A DNA stretch of 64,000 bases. Source: Ophiodon elongatus (Eukaryota > Chordata > Actinopteri > Perciformes > Hexagrammidae). The notes beneath the pieces were generated by a model, which saw nothing but the letters and a program-made list of their open reading frames with translations, searched no databases and was not told where the DNA came from. Positions within the stretch are counted from its first letter, which is position 1, and each line of letters begins with the position of its first letter. The stretch lies in assembly GCA_016806645.1 (NCBI GenBank), contig JACSYO010002159.1, positions 3,640,001 through 3,704,000 on the forward strand, read 5' to 3'. The position numbers and the translations under genes were made by a program. Below are positions 32,703 through 46,000 of the stretch, one piece after another.

Positions 32703-33408
32703 GTAAGCACTGCATCAAACTCACTCATTTTAGGGGGTTTTCATCGGCTTTCTTCTGTGGCAGTCTGTGGGAAGTAAATACCAGCGACTCTAGATTTACA
32801 CCAAAGCGAGAGACTTAAACTAGAGCTAATGTTTGTCCGCTGAACGTTATCTAAAGAGAAACGCTGACTCTTTGATACGAGAACTGTGGAGGACAGCTTT
32901 GGTTTCCCTGGGATTAAAATAACACACGTTTTGCATATGTCAAGTTTTAGACAACACTTTTTTTTGTCTCCGCATTGAGATGTCATTTTTCTTTCAGTGT
33001 GTGTTTTCAGTCAGTGTTGTCACGGTCCATGCGGTAGTCAGGGCCCCATGTCCGTTTACAGATACTTATCTTCTTAATTTGCCTCGTTTTACGTCACCGC
33101 CATCGTTAAAATGAGCTATAACTCCATAAAAATTAATTAACCCGGTGTCTACACTGCACGTGAAACTTTCTCACACGCGATGGGAAACCGGTGCCACTTA
33201 TGTGACTTTGGTGTGTTACGTAATTATTTGCTCAGAGCAGAAGAACCGAGGTGGGTTGTCATGATGAACTCTTGTAAACCTCGTCCATGTCTGATTTCAT
33301 TCATCATTCAAACCCGCCGGTGGCAACACGCTTCGCGGTATTTGGGATGTTTGTCAAAGGTTTGTGTGTCTATACCCGATGAAGTTGGTGTTTCTGAGAA
33401 ATGCCATA

Positions 33409-33412
<4 letters not shown>

Positions 33413-33462
<50 letters not shown>

Positions 33463-33489
33463 TGTGAGAGAGAGAGAGAGAGAGAGAGA
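33413..33489. repeat. Compound (GT)n then (GA)n microsatellite
   Basis: A GT run to about 33460 is followed directly by a GA run to about 33489, in the first por intron. Confidence 0.97.
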
Positions 33490-35564
33490 ACTATTAGTCA
33501 GTAATTGGGTTCTTAATAGTTGAAATGATGACTTAAGTTGCCTGTGTTGCTGTGTTGTTAGGTTTGTCTGTCTTAGTGTCTGACTTGTGTTCCCAGTTGG
33601 GGTTGCTAATTGACCCTTCAGGGAGATCACTGTGTAAAGTAGTCAACATACTGCATCATGACAGACAGGAGACAATGATGCTATTTAAATGACGTCTGCA
33701 TATTCTTTTTGTCTGTGTTTGTGGCCATTACTTTAACTCCCGGATGATCAGACCTAGAGTTATGATTACAACAATGTGTATTCTATCCTTGTTGATATGA
33801 TTGTGGTGGACAAAAGGCACCCTTTCATTTTAAAACAATTCAGTTCAAATGCACCACAAATGGTTACGGTTCTGTTCCTTGTTGGATTCCATCTGGGACC
33901 TCTTGATGCATGTGGTATGCCTCTCTCCTCCTCCTTTCCTGCCTCTATACTGGGCTGGTCATTGTCCAAGAAGGGCAAAATGCCCAAAACAACAACTTTC
34001 AAAACGGTTTAATATCAATATATAAAAAAACAACGGATTTTAATACACCTCGTGAAGGATTTTATCTCGGTACTCCTTACGTGTATTTGGGTTCCTGCTT
34101 TTGAGATATACTCTATAATAATTATAGTGATTGTGATCTAAAGAATTGAAAACAAGGCGCAGTGTTTTTTTTTTTTTTACTCCTATGCCAGAATGTTGAC
34201 GTTCATAGCCAGACCTTTCTTCAGCCCTGTGGAGATAGCTCTCGCTCTGTGAGACTAATCGAAGAGCCCTGGCAAGTTTATTTTATAACTGTGAAATGTT
34301 CCCTTTAGTACATATCTTGGTCACAATTCTTAGATAACCAAATTGAAGTGAGCGTGATTAAAATGTTTTATTTTGGCCCATGCATACATTTTAACTTTAC
34401 TGTCTGTCTTGCTGTCTCGTGACTGTGTTCCTGCTCAAAATGTTACACAGTAAATAAGAGACAATCATTCATTCACATTCCATTGCACCGTGCTCATTTG
34501 TTCATTTAAATTTCTATCTGACAATATTAACACAAACCTGTATCGCAGCAACCTCTCTACCTACTTGGCACCTGGGTGCTTCAATGACAGCTGTTTGGTT
34601 TGTCAGTAATTCGTCAGAAGTCGAGCAGTGAGCAAGCAAGTGCTTTATTGAGTGAGTTTGTTCTGAGTTCATGGCTGTGTCGATCAAACTGTTCTCTCGT
34701 TGTGGACTAGCCGTAATAACAGGAATCTGAGAAACCCCAGTCCCATTGTTTATACTCCTTGAACCAAGTTGAAACTTGAGAGTTCTGAACATGGTGTGCT
34801 TTTTGTGCTCAGTGTGAAAAAGGTCTGTTGTCGCTGATGCGCGACAAGAACTTCATCTTGTGTCTAAAGCAGGGGATTCTGATGTTATAGTATGCATGGA
34901 GCCCATTGTCCAGTAATGCATGCACAAAAGCCATCATTGTAGGGTATGGCATGTTGAGTACTGCTCACATATGTTAGCAATCATTTTGCTCTGTGCAGCA
35001 TTTTAACCAGTTTTATGCCAGAGTGCCCTTGTTTTGTTCAGTTGGAATTTTTTAACGAAGACTGTCGAACTGAAACTGATTTTAAAAAGCAGAATTTTTA
35101 TTTCAGCTATAACATTAATTATAACATAATGGTTTTGTTATTAATAATTATCGTGGGTAATTTTTCTTACAATATATCAGTCTGTCCAACCACACAGTAA
35201 AACAAAAAAGTGTTATTCAAGTTGCTTATTTAGTCTAATCAACAGTCCAAGAGGATTTATTATTACAAGCTTGCTGGCGGTGGCGAATATTTGCTTTTTT
35301 GATGGCTCAATTTGATACGTTTTTTGTCAAATAATCAATTGAATCATGAAACTTTAGATTAGAAAACTTTAATAATCCCGAGTGGGGAAACTCATTTGCT
35401 ACCAAAAAACTCATCCAGACAACAATACTCAGTACACAATGCACAACAGACAAAAAACATTTACAAAGAATAAATAACACCAGAAAATGTCTTGCTGTAT
35501 TCAAATATTGCATATTAGACTGTGGTCTAACGCTATTTGTTCTCCCTTTTTCTAGAGTGTCAAC

Positions 35565-38500
35565 ATGACAGACATGGACGCTGAGACCACTGCTCACACC
35601 GAGCCCATGGCTGATGAAGAGGAGCCTCTTTTCAGCAACCTGGACCTCTTCCTCTTCTCCCTGATTGTCGGCCTTGTTGTTTACTGGTTAATGTCCCGCA
35701 AGAAGCCTGAGCCCATCCCTGAATTCAAGAAGCTCGACACACCGTGAGTATCCATCACAGTATACCTTGGATTTTATAATTTAAAAAAGAAATTTGTCTA
35801 CATCTTTAGGAGAAAACAAATGAAGGCTTCTGCAAGTTAAAGCAATGAGTTGAAACCCTTAAGCTGCCTAATGCAAGCGGAAAGGTGTGTAATTTTTTAT
35901 CTTATGGATTGTGTAGATTTAACAGCAGATAGAAATTAGCCTCTCTGGCTAACTCTGGCTCACTTACAGTATTACTGTTGATTAGTGTGCATTGTCCCTG
36001 GAAAATAAACAGCGAATAAAAAATAAACAGATTCTAATTCTGATCACTGTTCCATATATTGGTTCGGGTTATTGATCAATCCTGGTTTTGATTCATGGAA
36101 TATTTTTGGAACAATATATTATTATTATTATTATTATTACAATCTATTGATCTCAGCTTCTCCACCATAAAATATATAGCCACATTGTATTTAATCTCAC
36201 ACATACTGTTGTTTATGTAAAACCGATACAATGTTGCTGTAGTGAGAGGCTACTTTTTTTTAGTCATGTTTTGGTCTTTGGACGTGGCTTATAGTTCAGC
36301 ATAAAGAAGAATGATGAATAGGTGTGTGTATCTGTTATCCTTCACTCAGACTGGGTCTACGGGCCTTGAAGCAAGTGTGTGAGAGTGCACAGCTTAAAGC
36401 TTGTAAATGTTCCACTAGTAGCGACCTTTGTTTCGCTCTTCTTGTCCTGCTCTTTATCAAAGTCTCTGTTACTTTACTTATCTGATCTCCCTCTCTCTCT
36501 TGTGTGGGGGCCTTTTCCCTTCCCTCATAACTACTACTGTCACAATCATGACACTTAGTTGACGATTAATTATACATATATAATTGCGATCAACGATTTA
36601 ATTGTGTATTACTGTTCATTTTATGTCTCACAACGGCGCTGTTGTGTTTGGCTTTGCGGCTCGACCTCAGTCCATGTTATTCATTTTAGTGGCTGCTCAG
36701 CGAAATGATTCATTGTTTGCGGTATCAATTCCACTTTATATTGTTTTCTGAAACAATGTTTCTCCGCTCGCTCTGCTGCGCTGATTTATTTTAAATGGCT
36801 TGTTCTAAAACTGTTGTGTAGGCTGATCTTATGCAGCAAAAAAAGCGGTTCAAGACGGTTAAGTAATGTAGAAGGACACTTGATTTTATCTTCAAAGTTT
36901 AATATGTGGACTAGGGCCGGGAGGTGGGGGACACATTTTTTATTTGTATTTTATGGGCATGTAATGGAAGATTTGTTGCATTTCTGCTGTCCTGATGTCA
37001 ATGGGGAGTTCGTTCCACTATTGTGGAGCCAGGACAGCAAACGGTAGTGACTTTGTGGAGCCGAGCCCCCTTCGTAGTGAGGGAGTAGCAAGCCGATTGG
37101 CGGTAGCAGAGCAGAGCAGAGCGGGGTGGACGGGCTGGGGGTGTATGGTTTAACCATGTCCTCGATGTAGGATTGGCTTCAGCCATTCACAGCCTGATGG
37201 ACAAGTACCAGAGTCTTGAATCAGATTCAAGCAGCCACCGGGAGACCGTGCTGAGAAACGGAGTAATGTCTGAGAACTTGGGAAGGTTGAAGACCTGCTG
37301 GGCTGCTGCATTCTCGATGAGCTGCAGCGGTCAGATTGCACTTGCAGACGCCTTATCCAGTAGTGAGTTACAGTAGTAATAATAATAATAACAATAATAC
37401 ATTTTATTTGTATATAGTGCTTTACAAGGTACTCAAGGCACTTTACATGGTTAAAAAAAAACAATAGAAGCAACAACAATACAAACAGGAGAGATGACAT
37501 CATCACAGTAAGAAACAAAAAAAAACATACATAACTAGCATCACAGGTTAAAAGCAGATTTAAATAAATTAGTTTTAAGTGCTGTTGACAGAGAATGTCT
37601 GAGGTGCTGGGTGAGAGAGTTCCAGAGGGAGGGGGCAAGCAATAGAGAAGGCCCTGTCCCCCCATGTCCGATGCAGTAGTGTAGGTGCAAGATGACAAGG
37701 ACCGGAACCTGCACCGCCTTCTGGATGAGGATTGGACGTGTCCGCTCCTGCAGATTAATTCTCCATAGCATCAGGAGGAGTCTGAATCTGGGACACCACG
37801 GGGTTTTCTATGGCAATGGAGAGGTCACGGACAGCAGAGCCCTTTCCTGGAAAGGAGAGCAGCTCAGACTTTAGTCAAGGTTTAGCTCCAAGTGGTGTGC
37901 AGACGTCCACTGAGAGATATCGGCTCAGTTCTCTGAAATCTTAGAAATGATTTCAATAAAATTTTCGATTTTCACAAAAATGTCTTTTAAAAGCTTACTA
38001 ATCTCCAGCAGTATTCATCATCCTAATTGCAAAACATTTATTCACCAATATAGTAGTATAGTAGTATAGTGTGTGCGAAAGAGGATTTTACGCCATCAAT
38101 GACGAGGCAAGAGCCGCAAAAGATAGCCAGATTTAAATTCTGTTTGTGGACCCAAAAGGACAATTTGATGCGGTACAGATTGTGAGAACCTGGATTAAAG
38201 CTGAGCCACGGTCTGAGTGTTGAGTTTGCCCGAGAGAGGCCAGTGTGCTGTGTAGATTTTGCTGCTGGATATAGTTGTTGTATTGTGTAGTGTATATATA
38301 ACAATATTAGCCTTGGTGATGTGTGTGCAAAGCGTCTATAGCCTCGTTGCCTTATCTTGAAACCATGAAATCTTGCATATTGAGATTGAGTCTGTGTAAA
38401 ACAGCACAACACTGGAGCACTACGAACCCACATGGTATTTCACTCACTGAATCTCACGATAATGCAAAAAGATCTCGGGCAACTCAAATAATCAGGCGAT

Positions 38501-39983
38501 TATGTAAAAATAGCAGCAGGCTTACTCATCATTTAGTGGAGGGATGGAGGCGTGGCTTAGTTTCAGCGGACCCTCCTTCCACTGGCCACTTTTTAAGTCC
38601 CTCCCCCACTCACAATACAATTTCTTTGGTCACCAGAGTGAAGCCTCGGGCCAGCAGCAGCCTCACTCGCTGTGTGGCTGAGTTTTTGTGTGGTTATGTG
38701 AATGGAGACAGTGTTGGAGGCCAAGTAGGGGAGATCCTGACCATTTGTGTGAAAACAGGAGGTATGCTCGAACGGGAGGGGGGGGGGGGAGATACCCCTG
38801 TGGAGCTTGTTATGCTTTGGGAAGAGTGTGCATCTGTTGAAGGCGGGAATACAGGAAGAAAACATAGAGCTGGTCTCCCCTCCCCTTAAAGGGAGCAGTG
38901 ATTACCTAACTGTTATGTAGGGGGCGTAGTCTTCTATGTCTTTCCTGTGCTTTTGTTTTTGGCCCTGAACCCATTTTGAAAGTTCCCTGGAGAGCAAACG
39001 AGGAGGGCGAGCCAAGCTGCTTTTGTGAGTCCTCTCCAAAGGTGGAAAGTTGAGGCAAAAGACAAGCAACCCTTTCTTTGCCCTGAGTTGCTTTTTTTTC
39101 ATTCTTCTTTCCCCGCTCCCATGTTTTTCTTTTTAGCGTGTGTGTGTGTGTGTGTGTGTATGGGTCGCTCTGCTCTGCCACTGGAGAAAGGCCATGTCAC
39201 AAATAGAATCCTTTTATGATAAATGAGGTTGCCATAGCAATGACATTCCCCTCTCTCCTCCAGTGAGATGGGGGCGGGGGATACTTCAGAAAATCTACCG
39301 TTCACAGCTCTTTCCCCCCCTTCTTCAATGGTCCACCGAGGAGTTGCTCTGATAACCGGCCAAATGCTCAGAATGGATCTTGTAGACTTTTTCGTTCCCA
39401 ACACCTTTCAGACCGGAGAGGAAAAGGGGCGGGGATGAGGAGGAAGGCATTTTCAGCCCGAGAGTGTTTCATTGTGTGTTTGTGTGAGTCAAAAGTGTGG
39501 GTCTGCAGCTCTGCTACATTTTATGGGAAAGTCAGTTTCCCACCATTGTGTCCTCAGCAGTTGCCAGACACTGACAGGGCTTGCAGGCTGTGCGTGTGGA
39601 GTTCTGTGTGTGTGTGTGTGTGTGTGTGCAGAACAGACGCTGCTGGTTTCAGAGAGCAGCACAGGAAGAGGCAGAGTTCAGATTGTGTTGGAGCCTCCGA
39701 GGGTGACGGCAGGCGGCTCTTCCAAGCCTGCGAGGGTCCGGCTGCCTTTCTGGACTTGTTTTATTTTTTTTTTTCCATCCTGTGGTTTTGGAGCGTTGGC
39801 GTCCTGCTTTTGATTTTGAGCGTGGCGGTTCCCGGTGTGGCCTAGCCGGTGGTGCTACAGGCAGTGGTGAGCTAAAGGGCTGCATGCCATGGGCTGTGTC
39901 TTCTCCCTGCCAGAGGACAGGAGAGATGCTGCTGAGAGGTCAGTAAAGTGTTTGATTCACTGCTCCTTCCAAAGAGCAATACA

Positions 39984-40018
<35 letters not shown>

Positions 40019-43000
40019 ATTATACCTGCGTGACATTAAAATGTCATAAACATTTGCCACCAGCTATTGTGTAATCTTACCGTTTAGGGTGATGGCACAG
40101 ATCACATGAGGTGCGAGGTACGTTTTTGAATGACACCACGTAAGTGATTTGTGAAGTGTGCAACTAGTGGCTTGTTTCCAAAGTAAGCTCCACACAGTGT
40201 AATTTGCTTGTTTCTTGCACCGACTGGCAAGATAGTGGTTTCAAAAACCACACAATGTTCCCAGTGGGTTACGTAAGAGATGGCCATCAAACCTGTTTTA
40301 CTACAAACATAATATGATTATGGGGTCTTCTGTTTTTTTCCCCCTCTTTTCCACAAGCTCTTCAAACACTGCAGTCAGTTCACATTGTGTTGCACATTTT
40401 CAGGCTTGTTTAATTTTACTGGGGGTCAGATTGCATATTGAAAAACACGTCATTGGTAGATAGACGTAGATCACCTCCACGTTTTGAGTGTTTGCAGATT
40501 AAGACTGAATTTACTCTGTGTGTGCTTGTTTGAAAAGATTTAGTTCCCGGCTGGATGGATGAATGGAAAATGTATTCGGACTGTATATACAGATGAGCGC
40601 TGAACTATTTTGATTAAACAATAACGCAGGCATGCATGAGTTGTTTTCACGTGGCACGCCAGCCATTGAAGGAAAAGGTTTTCAAGATTATGAGGCCATG
40701 TGCATGTTATCAGAGCCCAGCTGGCAGTCTCAGCAGATTACTTTACTTCTGTTTTAGAAATCCTGACATTAAAAACATGATACGCAAAGCCACCTTTGTC
40801 TACTTAAAATAATGTTGTTTTAATAATGATGAGGATGCAACTAGTTCCACAACACTTCATGATGGCGTCATCTATGATTTGTTCCCCCTTTTGTTTGGTT
40901 TTTGTCTGTATGTTATGTATTTTCTTTCCTGTATATTCTTCACATTAAGACTTTGTACGCTAGTGAAATTAAAAGATGACACTAAATAAAGTAACTCAAC
41001 TATTTATAAAATGGGGAAATTATGAAAATGAAATTTCTGATTGGGCAGTTATTAGTGATCAAAATCATCCACGTGCAAGAATATCATTAAATATTAGTTT
41101 TTATTTAGAGTTACACCGATGGAGAAGTCGATCAAAAGGCCTACCTTTTGCTGTACATGCACTTCTTGTTTAGTTTTACACAAGCTCAAGATACATTCTT
41201 TGACACATTATTAAGATATTAAAGATTGTGAGCTCTCGTTACCTGGCTGGCTATTTTTCTAATGATGCTCAGACACTTGAGTGTCTGTGGGTGCGGCTGA
41301 CGGTCTCAGCTGATAACCTCTCAGAAAGAGCCTGCTAAAGCTGTCAGGAATGCTTCAGCTTGGGGGCAAAGGCCTGTTTTAAATTGTAATCAGGAATTTA
41401 CACCTTGCTTCAGAGTGCGGTCTATATTAACCACTGGGGCCCATATTTATGGCATGTCCGGCGTCATGCCTGCTTCTAAAACGCTTTCAGTCGTGTGCAG
41501 AGGTCAAATATAGCAAATACATTCACTGTCTCTATTTCTCACAGCTTTTATGGCTATCCTACTGCTTTGTTGCTTTCAGATGTGGAAAATCTGAAAACAT
41601 ATTCCTCTGGGATTCTACCTCTGCTTGTAGTTATGTGAAGCCATATTATTAATTTTTCAGTGCAGACAGAATTGCAGCTGGACCTTTGATGCTGAACGAA
41701 GCGGCATTGCCTTTAATTAGGCTCGATAATAGATTTTGCTTCCTGTGTCCCTTTTTTCTTTTTTCTTTTTTTCACACCGTGTGTTTGCACATGTTGTTTT
41801 GATCTGTTCCCGTCCATTAATTACTCCCTGAATGAATCTGAATGAAGCTTTTGAATTTCCATAAAGTGTAACCAGTAGTAAGAACGTATCAACCACTTTA
41901 CACTTTTTGATATTGAAAAATGTATGATGCTTACTGGTATGCATACTACGTGAGCTTGTACACGGTCAGTATGACTAATGCTTGTCGGGCTGCTGAGTCA
42001 CTGCTCTGCTACTCCCTGTTGTGGGAATACCACTAAGAATGACGAGACAGGAGTTGGTGCTACACATTTATTTTGATGCTGACTATTTAAATCAATAATT
42101 TGCATTTATGATTATATTAATTTGAAATTATTATATTGCATGATGGAAAATTAATGAATCGCATAAAATAATAAAAATCCATGCTTTAATGAAATGTTGT
42201 GCACTGAAAAACTCTTCACATGCATACAACAAAAACTTCAGTAACTTTTTTTATTTTATTTTTATTTATGTTTGCTTTGAATCCTCAATTTGGCCAAGAC
42301 TATTTACAATTCTGATCAATATGATCATATGGCCCTGACACTGCATATGTGTATAACTTTGGCTCAAGAAGTTGCGCTTAATTAAACCATGGTTACATTA
42401 AGGAGTAGGATTTGTTGGTTGGAAACGGAACATTGGAGCTGGTCCCTCCCATTAAAGTTTCCACAACTGATGGTAAACATATGGTTATAACTAGTTTGTT
42501 TTTAATTGCAGTGTCATGGTAAAAGTTGTCTAATTACTTATTAACAAGTCAAGCTTGTTTTTTTTAACCCCCAGGGCACCCACCACAAGAGAGACCAGTT
42601 TCATCGAGAAAATGAAGAAAACAGTGAGTGATGTTACGAAGTCCTTCCCATTACATCTGCTTCAGTTGTGTTCTATGTTAAATGTCTCATGTTTCCAACA
42701 TAGAGTTTTTCTCCGGGAGCAGTTTTGTTGCTGTTGTTTCAAAACATTACTCAGGGTTTTAAAAGAAGACGGTGAGCCATTTGGATTTGAAAATGTACGA
42801 CATTAAATGGTGTTGAGCTCCTTCACCAGATGTTGATCAACCTCAGAGTAGTTTTTCCAGGTAAAAACCTGTTGATGGTAGTGTTTTAGTAAATTTAGTT
42901 AATTTATACGATGACTATAATGGTCTCCTCTGCTGATGTGATAGTACTGTATGCTCTTCTGGATTTAGAAACACAGTTTTGACTTTGATGGTCCGCAGTT

Positions 43001-46000
43001 TACAAGCCGGCCTCGAGCAAAGACTTTGGTTTTGAATCATGTGGTTTTGCAGCAAATAGTTCAGATCCCATGATGATGGCAGAAAGGAACTTTGGTCCAC
43101 AGTGCCATTTAATTTTGTCTCTAGTTTTCTTTGTTATGAATTATCATGGCAACACTGTAGGCAAGAATAAAGTATTTCAGGATTCTTACAAATGCATGCA
43201 CAAATGGAGCTGTTTGTTTGTGAAAACATAAGGTGTATGTTAGAGAAATGTCTTTTTTTTGTCTTTTGTGTGTATTACGTTCAAGTCATGTGAAGTTCTT
43301 TAGTATTTTTATGCACTTCGGATTGTGCTAAAAATCATCTCCCTGTCACATGCAGAAGCACTCCAGTTGACAATGCAGCATTTTTAATATATTTAGGGGA
43401 ATTACAAAATAAATTCTGTATTGCTTGCCCATGGTTTGTGTTTCATAACGTGACAGACAAGAGAGAAGGGTCCGATTTTTATTGTAGTTGTGGGAGAAGG
43501 CTTTTCTACGACCCAAGTAAATAAAAGTAAATGTCAATGTTTCAACAGACCAAGAACATCATTGTGTTCTACGGCTCCCAGACGGGCACAGGAGAGGAAT
43601 TCGCTAACCGACTGTCCAAAGACGCTCAGCGCTACGGCATGAAAGGAATGGCCGCCGATCCAGAGGAGTATGAAATGGTCAGTGGAACAACATACAGACT
43701 TCCGAATTAAAATGAACTGAGATCTTCCTCATTCTTTTGGATGTTGCTTATGATAGCTGCCGCCAGTTAATTATTTGTGATGGTGTCATGGAAAAAGTAT
43801 CCCTTGCAGTGCTGATGACTGAAGAAGTCACTGTGTTGCTTTGGCAAAGCAATCATTCATTTTACATCTTAGTGGTTATAATCTGTAATTGTGATGATGA
43901 TATAATACACAAACCATTCTAACTGAGCCAAATAACAGTTTATAATAATAGCAGAGTAAAATGATCTTCTAATTATACATTCACTCTGCTGTACTAAAAC
44001 ATGTCCGGGCCAGTGAGTCCATAAAGACGTGAGGAGCATGTGCTCAGATCATGATCAAAGTTATTTCAGTCACAATTATTCAAAGTGCCAAAAACGACGA
44101 CCTCATTCTTCATCCAGGAATGTGCGGCAACACTGATTTGAGAACCGGGATAGGCATAAATGATCTGCTTTGATTTGTTAGTCATATGTAATAATTTGCA
44201 AGTTTGCTGACAGGGCAGCTCTTGAGGCAGCCAGTTAAATATTGAAGACAAACCTTCTTAAAATGATTAGTTCTTCAGTGCTCACTGCCTCTGATTATTA
44301 TGTCTCATCATGTTCCAGGGGGAGCTGGCCCGACTGGCTGAAATTAAAAACTCCCTCGCCATATTTTGCATGGCCACCTACGGTGAAGGAGATCCAACAG
44401 ATAACGCCCAGGACTTCTATGACTGGCTGCAGGAAAATGATGATGAAGATCTCTCTGGACTAAACTACACAGTGAGTCTTAATGCTCAAGTTCTTTCTTC
44501 TTCTTTTTTTTATAAATAATGTCTTTCTAATACTTCCAAGCTCACAAGAACTCTTAGAATTGTCTAAATGGTCATAAAATGTGATTATATAGGAATTATG
44601 TTGTTGTTAGTGGTGCATAAACATGATGGCATTGGGTTATCCATTTAACCCTCATGTTATGTTCGGAGTCAAATTGACCCATATCAAAGTTTGAAAATCT
44701 ACATGTATTTTTTCATGAAAACGAGTGAGTTATCCTCATTGAACTATGATCTATGGAGGGGTGAATAACTCCATTCCACTAAATACTGATTGAATTGTTA
44801 GTAATGGTCTTGGTGATGAGGTACAAACTATATTTATTAGGATTTTTTTGGTTTCTGACAACTTTTGGATGATTAAACATGCACCGGGTCACATTGACCC
44901 GGGAACATCATGGCTGTACATGAGAAACAAACATAAGCACAACACAAAACCACAAAGGGGACAGTAACATGCATGATGCCAATGACCAAACAAACATTGT
45001 GCTACACTTTGTTCTGCACATTCGTTTGTTGCAAACATTACGTTACACTCGTTACATTCGTTTGTTACATTTTTCGCATGTAGGGCTGCGGCTAACAATT
45101 ATTTAAATCATCAATTCATCTGTCATTTAGTTCATACAACACCTGAGCACGGTGAAAAATGCCCGTCACACTATCCTAGAGCCAAATGTGATGTCATCGA
45201 GCTCAAATCAAACAAACCCAATAAAAGTAAATATTTATTTTACAGTAATTCAGGACCATAAATTATTTATTTTTGGACAACTGAGAAACCATTAAACATG
45301 TGGCATTACAAATTACTGAACTATTAATAGTTTGTCAAAACAGTTGCTGAATAATGGTCTCTTTAATGACCGTGTTTGCTCATGTTAAAATCATGTGAGT
45401 TCAGTTGATGTAATGGACTTAAAGTGAGTGACCACGTGCACATGTACTGTATAACTTCTGTTTAGCTCCCTACCAAACCCATGCACTCTAATAATGGAAA
45501 AACATTCATTAAAAAAAATTTAAAAAAAATGCAAATGATTTCCCTTTGATATTTTTTTAGAGGTACTGTTACATGCAAGTTTGGACCACAACCTAGTTAT
45601 TCTGTGAGTCACGCTATGTCAGTCTGTCTTGCGGCCGTACACCACACAGGCTTCACTAGCATGAGCTGGGTCGGCCTTTTGTGTGCACCATGAAAGAAAG
45701 GGCCTTGTGTGTTGTGTTGTCTGGTCTGGCTGTTTTAACTTTATTTAGATCCCCATTAGCCACAGCTTTGCAGCAGCTATTCTTGCCGTCTGTGCGTGTG
45801 TGTCATTGTGTCATTGTGTCATTGTGTCATTGTGTCATTGTTGGGGTGCAGAGCCTCTGGCCTCATTCTAGTGGAGAACTTGACTGTGGGAAATTCGAGG
45901 CGCTGGGCACAGTCGCATCCTTCGTCCTGTATTTCATCTATTGTCTCTGGCCTGCGTTAGAGCCACTACCGACATTATAGTCAGAGCTGTCTCTGGGTCT

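Larger units (their letters stand above)
35744..42574 (+). other. por: Large por intron after the membrane-anchor exon
   Basis: This 6.8-kb intron separates the anchor exon from the first FMN-domain exon. It contains an ATT repeat (36119-36140), an old interspersed repeat with a nested LINE fragment (36900-37950), GT microsatellites at 39134-39160 and 39605-39629, a T run at 39986-40016, and the candidate alternative first exon at 39889-39938. Confidence 0.85.

Noticed and set aside
33180..33461. 93-codon plus-strand frame in por intron 1
   Set aside because: Its end is a translated GT microsatellite and no exon signals support it.
38323..38889. 188-codon plus-strand open frame in the large por intron
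   Set aside because: It opens at a non-ATG codon, has low-complexity stretches and no recognisable domain, and an equally long frame runs on the other strand. Best explained by chance.
39435..39845. 136-codon plus-strand frame just upstream of the MGC exon
   Set aside because: It runs through a GT microsatellite (Cys-Val repeats) and has no family similarity. It may be 5' UTR of the candidate por isoform, but not a protein.
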